This document shows, piece by piece, positions 1-4,137 of a stretch of 9,495 bases of DNA. The DNA lies in contig CALLPZ010000534.1 of the NCBI GenBank assembly GCA_938015405.1, positions 1-9,495 on the forward strand, written 5' to 3'. The translations under genes were made by a program, and so were the position numbers. The notes beneath the pieces were generated by a model, which worked only from the letters and a program-made list of their open reading frames with translations, had not been told where the DNA came from and ran no database searches. The stretch comes from an uncultured Pseudanabaenaceae cyanobacterium (lineage in GTDB: Bacteria; Cyanobacteriota; Cyanobacteriia; PCC-9006; JAAUQQ01). How positions within the stretch are numbered: the stretch's first letter is position 1; the number at the start of each line of letters is the position of its first letter.

Positions 1-79
1 GATTGTTCGGTATCGCGTCTAGTCTATGAAAATGCGGACCGTAATCTTCAGTGCCAATTAATAATGCGACACGCGACAT
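1..79 (-). CDS. Caspase-like peptidase (family C14), N-terminal fragment cut by window edge
   Basis: The ATG lies at 79-77 and 26 complete codons can be read before the left edge. They begin MSRVALLIGTEDYGPHF. The pattern of a short start, a hydrophobic beta strand and then IG.(x)DYG is the first strand and loop of bacterial caspase-fold (metacaspase-like) peptidases, which commonly open with VALLIGVxxY. The catalytic His and Cys lie outside the window, so activity cannot be judged. The gene starts only 4 bases after the stop of the upstream EACC1-like gene and on the same strand, so the two are almost certainly co-transcribed and perhaps translationally coupled. It is too short to appear as an ordinary ORF but is supported by both its sequence and its position. 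Family knowledge: caspase-like peptidases are recurrent partners of EACC1 proteins in predicted NTP-dependent conflict systems. What effector domain follows the peptidase is unknown here. Confidence 0.7.
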   Translation of the reverse strand, partial: MSRVALLIGTEDYGPHFHRLDAIPNN

Positions 80-83
80 AAAA

Positions 84-476
84 CTACTTAACCTGAATAA
101 GCTGAACCATAATTGAGTCAATTTGATGTAGAGCATCTAACTGCTGGTCCAGCTCAGCCTTGTTTCGATATTCCAGAATTACTTCCTTTCCATCGTTCTT
201 ATAGATGATTTTTAATAAAGTACTTGGTTTTAGACTCCACAACCAAGCCATTAATTTGCCAATATTTTGAGCAGTAACTTCAGTCTGCAGAACTCCTAAT
301 AAAAATGCTGCTTCACCAGCCATGGAACTTGATGGAGCTTTCTCTTCTCGTACTAGCGCAGTATTTTCAGCAAAGTCTACATCTTGCAATTCTGTAACTA
401 ATCTATGGGCATAGACTTCTAATTCTTCAGCCTCAAGAGGTAATCCAGCTTGACTCACATCTACAACAACTTGCAT
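84..476 (-). CDS. EACC1-like protein (effector-associated constant component 1), 130 aa
   Basis: This small soluble protein resembles the EACC1 family, whose members sit beside caspase- or trypsin-like peptidases and EAD-bearing effectors in predicted bacterial conflict systems. The order fits. An N-terminal strand (MQVVVDV) is followed by an acidic helix (EAEELEVYAHRLVTEL). A variable Pro/Ser linker lies at about residues 46-52, then a hydrophobic helical middle (GEAAFLLGVLQTEVTAQNI...LMAWLWSL). A pair of strands with KNDGKEVILEY matches the usual 'V.V..DG..V.L' segment, and a final helix follows (AELDQQLDALHQ). There is no enzymatic motif, so a scaffold or regulator role is inferred. The TAG stop at 86-84 precedes a caspase-like start by 4 bases. 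The region is clearly AT-richer than everything to its right and has no HIP1 site, consistent with transfer. No strong Shine-Dalgarno precedes the ATG (AATCTTTCAGTGCT). Alternative: an unrelated small protein; the caspase neighbour makes this less likely. Confidence 0.72.
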   Translation of the reverse strand: MQVVVDVSQAGLPLEAEELEVYAHRLVTELQDVDFAENTALVREEKAPSSSMAGEAAFLLGVLQTEVTAQNIGKLMAWLWSLKPSTLLKIIYKNDGKEVILEYRNKAELDQQLDALHQIDSIMVQLIQVK

Positions 477-508
477 AGCACTGAAAGATTTCTAGTAACT
501 AATTTCTT

Positions 509-514
509 ATTGTA
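509..514 (-). promoter_or_regulatory. Putative -10 element for the EACC1-caspase unit
   Basis: On the minus strand TACAAT reads 514 to 509, 32 bases before the EACC1 ATG, giving a predicted leader of about 25 bases. The -35 position (17-base spacer, 537-532) reads ATATCT and is a poor match, so the promoter would need an activator or be weak. This is judged by eye only. Confidence 0.35.
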
Positions 515-519
515 GAGGG

Positions 520-537
520 ATATCTATCCGTAGATAT
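520..537. promoter_or_regulatory. Perfect 7-bp inverted repeat upstream of EACC1 (candidate operator)
   Basis: ATATCTA (520-526) and TAGATAT (531-537) are perfect inverted copies around a 4-base centre. The palindrome covers the spacer and -35 position of the putative EACC1 promoter, where a repressor or activator dimer would bind. It also lies 20 bases past the stop of the upstream hydrolase gene, but no T-run follows on the minus strand, so an intrinsic terminator is less likely. Confidence 0.35.
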
Positions 538-556
538 AACTGCCCAGCATAAATCC

Positions 557-1495
557 CTACCGCTCCGCCACCTCCAAAGTCCAATCCCGCACCAACGGAT
601 CCACCACCTCCGGTGCCTCATCCTGGGGGCAGTGCCCCAACCCCGGCAAACTCACAAACTGCTCCACCATGGGGTATTCCCCATAGGCGCGCCCCTGTTC
701 CACCGGCTCCCAAGGATCCTCCTCCCCCCACAGCACCAACACCGGACAACGCATCTGTGGCAGCAAATCCTCTGCTAGCGGCCCGTGGTCATACTGAATA
801 AACTGCAAAAACACATCCACTGCCCCCGGTTCAAATGCTGGGCCTAGCAACAGCTCCAGCAACTCATCCGTAATTGCCTCCTTTCGCCCATAGGCTTGAC
901 TCAACACCGTCCGCAAGGTCTTCGGCGTTGCCAAGCGCGAAAAGAAGAATGGCCCAATCGGCGTATTTGCGAGCAGCTTCATCATCAGCGGAGCCGGAGC
1001 ACTGCGGTAAAACGGCAGCAAATGCTTCTTGCGTACATGCAACAACCGCAGCGAGCAATTCAGCATCACGACGCCCTGGCACAGCAGATCTGCCTGTTCA
1101 GCATCACCAGCTTCATCGGCTAGACCATTGGCATAGGCTGCTGCTTGCAACGCCACCACGCAGCCAATGGAATTACCCACAAAGAATGCTGGGCCACCCA
1201 CCACCTCTCGGCAAAAATCTTTGACTAGCTCTCCCCATGTCTCAAAGGTGTATTGGACGTCTTCACTCGGAGTAGGCTTGGCCGATCGCCCATAGCCCAA
1301 TAAATCAATTGCAAAAGCTTGATGGGTCTGACCAAAATCGGGCAAATTCTTGCGCCAATGGTCACTGGACGCTCCAAAACCATGGATCAATACTAGTGCA
1401 GGCCCCTGCTTCCCACATCGCTGATAGCGGATGGAATGGCCCCGCCAAGTCCAGAATTCTGCCTCTGTTTCCACCGCTACAGCCTGCACCATCAC
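557..1495 (-). CDS. Alpha/beta-fold hydrolase, chlorophyll dephytylase/pheophytinase-like, 312 aa
   Basis: This is a serine hydrolase of the alpha/beta fold. The oxyanion-hole motif is LIHGFGAS (about residues 36-43), and the nucleophile elbow is GNSIG with Ser109. The acid is in LWGEEDPWEP (Asp260) and the histidine in LPGLGHCPQD (His288), so the triad is complete. The WxWRGHSIRYQ opening, the YTFETWGELVKDF helix, the AYGRKEAITDELLELL cap segment and the GHCPQDEAPE end resemble plant and cyanobacterial enzymes of the chlorophyll dephytylase (CLD1)/pheophytinase group. That group removes the phytol chain from chlorophyll or pheophytin. This substrate is an inference; other esterases share the scaffold. 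Two starts are possible: GTG at 1495, with AGGGA 8 bases upstream, or ATG at 1492. The gene lies 58 bases past DUF3593 on the same strand and may belong to the ycf49 unit. The acidic insert near residues 126-137 is a small oddity. Confidence 0.85.
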   Translation of the reverse strand: MMVQAVAVETEAEFWTWRGHSIRYQRCGKQGPALVLIHGFGASSDHWRKNLPDFGQTHQAFAIDLLGYGRSAKPTPSEDVQYTFETWGELVKDFCREVVGGPAFFVGNSIGCVVALQAAAYANGLADEAGDAEQADLLCQGVVMLNCSLRLLHVRKKHLLPFYRSAPAPLMMKLLANTPIGPFFFSRLATPKTLRTVLSQAYGRKEAITDELLELLLGPAFEPGAVDVFLQFIQYDHGPLAEDLLPQMRCPVLVLWGEEDPWEPVEQGRAYGEYPMVEQFVSLPGLGHCPQDEAPEVVDPLVRDWTLEVAER

Positions 1496-1553
1496 TCAAA
1501 AAATCCCTAAAAATCCGAAAGTCCAGCCGTAATCGAGTTCGTTCTTTCCTGAC

Positions 1554-1859
1554 TTAGCCTTGGGCCTTGCTCGCATCCGCCTCAGCCCGCTTCAAGGCAT
1601 TGCGAAAGCCCAACACCACCAACACATTGGTCAGCGTCAAAAATGACTCCGCACTGCCATGAAGCCAATCCACATTGGCCAGCTCCTCACCGTAATGAAC
1701 CTTGGCATAAATCCCTGCTGGAATCGTTACAACCACAAACACCAGCAAGACATAAAACCCAATTAGCGCCAGCCTCGGCACCAGCTTCGACTTCGTCAAA
1801 AACCACAGGAATCCCAAATAGGGAAACAGGGAAATGGCAAATAGCGTTTCCTTATCCAT
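1554..1859 (-). CDS. DUF3593 family small membrane protein, 101 aa
   Basis: This conserved small membrane protein of unknown function is found in cyanobacteria and plastid-bearing eukaryotes. It has three hydrophobic stretches, at about residues 5-21 (LFAISLFPYLGFLWFL), 28-52 (PRLALIGFYVLLVFVVVTIPAG) and 68-85. The FPYLGFLWFL segment and the central VHYGEELANVDWLHGSAES are the recognisable family signatures. The C-terminus is charged (LKRAEADASK). I chose ATG at 1859 because AGGGA lies 9 bases upstream and the product then opens MDKETLF, as family members usually do. An in-frame TTG at 1868 would add three residues but abuts that AGGGA. The start lies 19 bases past the stop of the ycf49-like gene, so the two are surely co-transcribed, and a shared membrane complex, probably thylakoid, is inferred. 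No function can be assigned from sequence. Confidence 0.85.
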   Translation of the reverse strand: MDKETLFAISLFPYLGFLWFLTKSKLVPRLALIGFYVLLVFVVVTIPAGIYAKVHYGEELANVDWLHGSAESFLTLTNVLVVLGFRNALKRAEADASKAQG

Positions 1860-1878
1860 CGTGAGCAATCCCTATTTC

Positions 1879-2187
1879 CTATGCTTTCTTGCCAGCGAGG
1901 GACGATCGCCAAATCATCCAAGCCCCACCCATCATCGTGAAATTCCCCAGCACCGTCGTTGCAGCCTGAAGCGTCACCAGCCAATTCAACGCCACGGAAT
2001 TATCGAAGAAATGCCAGGTGCAAGCGCACATCGCACTCACTAGGGACGGCAGCATCCCCAACGACAGCCAATGCCAGGCCTCATTCCCCGTCACCTCGCC
2101 ATAGCGCCAAATAATCCAAATGGCTGCCGTCCACTCCAGCACGCTCGAAACGTGAATAATCCAAGTGGGAATTGAAAGGGCGTGCAT
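1879..2187 (-). CDS. ycf49: Ycf49-like protein (DUF2499), three-helix membrane protein, 102 aa
   Basis: The product opens MHALSIPTWIIHVSSVLEW and carries GNEAWHWLSLGMLPSLVSAMCACTWHFF, with a conserved LNWLVTLQAATTVLGN. This is the Ycf49-like pattern seen across cyanobacteria and in some algal plastid genomes. Three membrane segments are visible, at about residues 6-28, 38-58 and 68-92. Trp and His residues (His12, Trp19, Trp38, His39, Trp40, Trp58, His59) near the membrane faces could bind a cofactor, but that is speculation. Its role is unknown. The neighbouring DUF3593 gene begins 19 bases downstream, and this pairing supports joint function. GAG (in AGAGATTACG) sits 6 bases before the ATG as a modest ribosome binding site. 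The gene is divergent from csaB across a 155-base spacer, which must contain promoters for both units. Confidence 0.88.
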   Translation of the reverse strand: MHALSIPTWIIHVSSVLEWTAAIWIIWRYGEVTGNEAWHWLSLGMLPSLVSAMCACTWHFFDNSVALNWLVTLQAATTVLGNFTMMGGAWMIWRSSLAGKKA

Positions 2188-2342
2188 CGTAATCTCTATC
2201 CTTGTCTATCCAAGGCATCGCCTTCCGAATTGCGAGGGCATAACAATGAAATTGCCGTAGCCATCACTCACCGGAGCTGAGCCCCTGACGGTATTGTAGT
2301 GGGGTTGCCCAGCCCTATCCACGTCACGTTATTAAGAGATCT
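2188..2342. promoter_or_regulatory. Divergent spacer between ycf49 and csaB
   Basis: These 155 bases separate two divergent start codons, so promoters for both directions are expected here. By eye there is no convincing -35/-10 pair in either direction. TATTGT (2292-2297) is a weak -10 candidate for csaB. AAGAG at 2334-2338 serves as the csaB ribosome binding site, 4 bases before its ATG. Confidence 0.4.
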
Positions 2343-3377
2343 ATGCGAGCAGTTCTGTGTGGTTACTACGGCAAGGGCAATAGCGGCGATGAAGCCCTCC
2401 TAGCCACGCTCTTGCAAATGCTGCCCAAAAGCGTGACTCCCATCGTCCTCAGCGACAAGCCTGAGGAAACGAAACAGCAGTATGGCGTAGAGGTGTGCGA
2501 TCGCAACAACAGCCTCGCCATTCTCTCCACTTTTAAAGATGCCAATGCCTTCCTCTTTGGTGGGGGTAGCCTCATTCAAGACAGCACCAGTGCCCTTAGC
2601 CCTGTCTACTACGCTGGCCTGATGGGCATTGCTCAGCAAATGGGGCTCACCACCATCGCCTGGTCCCAAGGCATTGGACCCCTGCAGCGCCCGTTCACCC
2701 GCTGGATGGCTCGTCAGATCTTTAGCGGCTGTAGTGAAGTCAGCGTTCGCGATGGTGGCTCTGCCCAACAGCTCAAGGACTGGAATGTCGATTGCCTCCT
2801 AGCGCCTGACCCAGTCTGGGCCTTGGATGCCATTCCCTACGAACCCCTAGAGCTTCCTGGCCCTCGCATTGCCGTTAGCCTGCGCCCCTACCCCAGCCTC
2901 ACACCTGAACGCTTGGCTCGCATTGGCGATGCTTTAGTGCGCCTGCAAGAGAGCAGCGGGGCTTCTATATTGTTGCTGCCGTTCCACCCCGCGCTGGATC
3001 GGGCGATCGCCCAGCAGCTCAAAGCGCAACTCACCGGGCCTTGCCAAATTATTGAAATCGAAGACCCCCGCTACCTCAAAGGCATCTTCCAACAAGTCGA
3101 TATGACGATTTCCATGCGCCTCCATGGCCTGATCATGGCCGCGGCGGAGGGAAATCGCTGCTATGCCCTCAGCTACGACCCCAAAGTCAATCGCCTGATG
3201 GATGAAACGGACATCCCCGGTTGGGACTTAGAAACGCTCCCCGAATCTTCAGAAGAGATCGCCCAAGCTTGGCAAGTTCAGTTTGAGCAGGGTAAAGCCT
3301 TGAGCAAGCAGCAAATTCAGTCCTTGCGCGATCGCGCATTGATGCATCGAGAGCTGCTGCATCAGTCGCTTTTGTAG
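2343..3377 (+). CDS. csaB: CsaB-type polysaccharide pyruvyl transferase, 344 aa
   Basis: CsaB adds a pyruvyl ketal, from phosphoenolpyruvate, to a wall polysaccharide so that SLH domains can bind it. In cyanobacteria this anchors SLH-domain outer-membrane proteins to peptidoglycan-linked polymer. Family hallmarks run the full length: the N-terminal GYYGKGNSGDEA (residues 8-19), FGGGSLIQDSTS (72-83), the GLTTIAWSQGIGPL strand (101-114), SVRD (134-137), APDPVW (154-159), MRLHG (258-262) and the closing ALSYDPKVNRLMDE (275-288). The length matches the family (about 340-370 residues). No signal peptide or membrane helix is present, so action is cytoplasmic, on a lipid-linked precursor. ATG at 2343 has AAGAG upstream. 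Two HIP1 palindromes (3003, 3328) lie inside it and a third at 2497. No clear terminator follows. Composition matches the rest of the chromosome. Confidence 0.92.
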   Translation: MRAVLCGYYGKGNSGDEALLATLLQMLPKSVTPIVLSDKPEETKQQYGVEVCDRNNSLAILSTFKDANAFLFGGGSLIQDSTSALSPVYYAGLMGIAQQMGLTTIAWSQGIGPLQRPFTRWMARQIFSGCSEVSVRDGGSAQQLKDWNVDCLLAPDPVWALDAIPYEPLELPGPRIAVSLRPYPSLTPERLARIGDALVRLQESSGASILLLPFHPALDRAIAQQLKAQLTGPCQIIEIEDPRYLKGIFQQVDMTISMRLHGLIMAAAEGNRCYALSYDPKVNRLMDETDIPGWDLETLPESSEEIAQAWQVQFEQGKALSKQQIQSLRDRALMHRELLHQSLL

Positions 3378-3457
3378 GTTCTTTCTCGTAAGACATTCAA
3401 TGGCTAGACCTACCGATTTATTTTGACAATTCTCATTGATCACATCCATCGCCCTTC

Positions 3458-3678
3458 GGTTCTACCCAATCCCTAGAGAGCTGGGGACCCGACCCTACTG
3501 GCACTCAACCCATCCCTTCGGAACGGCATCTCACGGTCTCCAGCGGGTCAGCCCTTAGAACCAGAGACTAACGCTCAAAGCCTCGCCACCCGGGTCTCTA
3601 CCTCAAATGGATCCGGTCAGTCACCCCCTCGATGGAGGTAAAGTTTTGATGCTACAACCTGCTTAGTTCGACCCATTT
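3458..3678 (-). other. Fold-prone segment, candidate small RNA read leftward
   Basis: Downstream of a putative minus-strand promoter, about 220 bases are GC-rich, non-coding and able to pair with themselves. On the minus strand AAATGG at the predicted 5' end pairs with CCATTT at 3610-3605. ACCTCC and GGGGGT around ATCGA form a 6-bp hairpin with one G-U pair. GGTTCTA (3562-3556) pairs with TAGAACC (3464-3458). GACCCG/CGGGTC (3549-3544/3491-3486) can also pair. I do not recognise the RNA family. No T-rich terminator was found, so the 3' end is arbitrary. Some pairings would also work on the plus strand. Confidence 0.22.
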
Positions 3679-3685
3679 GGGGCAA

Positions 3686-3713
3686 ATTATATCGACGTTT
3701 ACTTCCAAGTAAA
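3686..3713 (-). promoter_or_regulatory. Putative minus-strand promoter, TTTACT-N16-TATAAT
   Basis: On the minus strand a consensus TATAAT reads 3691 to 3686, with TTTACT (3713 to 3708) 16 bases upstream, matching TTGACA at 4 of 6 positions. The predicted start is the A near 3678. No protein gene follows in this direction before csaB, which is read the other way, so the product would be an untranslated RNA or an antisense transcript reaching the csaB 3' end. Confidence 0.38.
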
Positions 3714-3770
3714 TATTGGTTAACCCAGAGATTTTGCGTATCTTCGCGCACAACATCTGGCAGCGATTTG

Positions 3771-3798
3771 ACGGTTTAATGCGGATAATAACGGTTTA
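3771..3798. repeat. Direct repeat ACGGTTTA, two copies 20 bp apart
   Basis: ACGGTTTA occurs at 3771-3778 and 3791-3798. A start-to-start distance of 20 bp is close to two helical turns, a spacing often used by tandem-binding regulators. The HLR1 light-response box was considered, but its second half is absent. The target gene would be the minus-strand RNA or the rightward coiled-coil gene. Confidence 0.3.
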
Positions 3799-3847
3799 CA
3801 AAACCTGGGCTTCCTGCAAGCATAGTCCGAGTCAGTAATTTGCCAGT

Positions 3848-3859
3848 CCCCCTAGGGGG
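3848..3859. repeat. CCCCC-TA-GGGGG palindrome
   Basis: A perfect 12-base palindrome with 5-bp arms lies in non-coding DNA. As RNA it could fold only with a wider loop. No T-tract follows on the plus strand (TTACATCC), so it is not a standard terminator. Its role is unknown. Confidence 0.35.
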
Positions 3860-4020
3860 TTACATCCTTCATTTGGCTGGTTTCTACGTAGCCGGCCCCA
3901 TGACAGAAAGTTAAGTGGAATTACGGCTCAACATTGGCTGCTCCTGATATTAGCTAGTAGTTGTCTGAACATCTCGGTGCGAGTTGTTCCAGCATCTTTG
4001 GTCAGGAGAAGGCAGTGAAC

Positions 4021-4107
4021 ATGGCTTCTCAGATAGCTGTTCCGCAGTTTTCTAAACCACTCTCCAAAGAAACGCCAACGGTTCTCCCAGGCGATTCGGT
4101 CGAATAG
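4021..4107 (+). CDS. Possible 28-aa leader peptide upstream of the coiled-coil gene
   Basis: ATG at 4021 opens 28 codons (MASQIAVPQFSKPL... ending GDSVE) closed by TAG at 4105-4107. The upstream AGGAGAAGG is the best Shine-Dalgarno-like sequence in the surrounding 700 bases: AAGG lies 8 bases before the ATG, and AGGAG lies 6 bases before an alternative GTG at 4015 that would add two residues. The ORF is in the same frame as the 545-codon gene that starts at 4138, but two stops (TAG 4105, TGA 4129) separate them. It could be a regulatory leader peptide, a small protein, or a remnant of a longer N-terminus. No similarity is recognised. The strong ribosome binding site is the main support. Confidence 0.4.
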   Translation: MASQIAVPQFSKPLSKETPTVLPGDSVE

Positions 4108-4137
4108 TTTCACATCTTTAGACGTGGGTGAGCAGCA

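Larger units (their letters stand above)
3378..4137. other. 760-base intergenic region without a long gene
   Basis: No ORF here looks like a real long gene on either strand. What can be seen: complementary segments at 3458-3464/3556-3562 and 3601-3610/3673-3682; a putative minus-strand promoter near 3686-3713; a pair of ACGGTTTA direct repeats (3771, 3791); a CCCCC-TA-GGGGG palindrome at 3848-3859; and a short ORF with good ribosome binding site at 4021-4107. There is no tRNA, no recognisable tmRNA, RNase P RNA or SRP RNA signature, no CRISPR-like repeat and no IS end. The stretch probably combines a small RNA locus with a long regulated leader for the downstream coiled-coil gene (inference). 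Confidence 0.6.

Noticed and set aside
613..1224. Plus-strand ORFs (613-801, 874-1224, 896-1123) opposite the hydrolase gene
   Set aside because: They lie antisense to a well-supported hydrolase with a full catalytic triad; their translations are Pro/Ser/Arg-rich low complexity with no motif or ribosome binding site.
3795..3802. HLR1 (RpaB) light-response box at TTTACAAA
   Set aside because: One half-site matches, but the second half expected 2 bp away is absent on either side.
3378..4020. Known RNA genes (tmRNA, RNase P RNA, SRP RNA, tRNA, riboswitch) in the long gap
   Set aside because: I looked on both strands for the tmRNA TTCGACTCCCG...CCA end, the RNase P GAAAGTCCGGGCTCC box, the SRP GGAAGGAAGCAG loop and tRNA T-arms. 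None is present. TTAGTTCGACCCATT looks T-loop-like, but no 5-bp stem forms.
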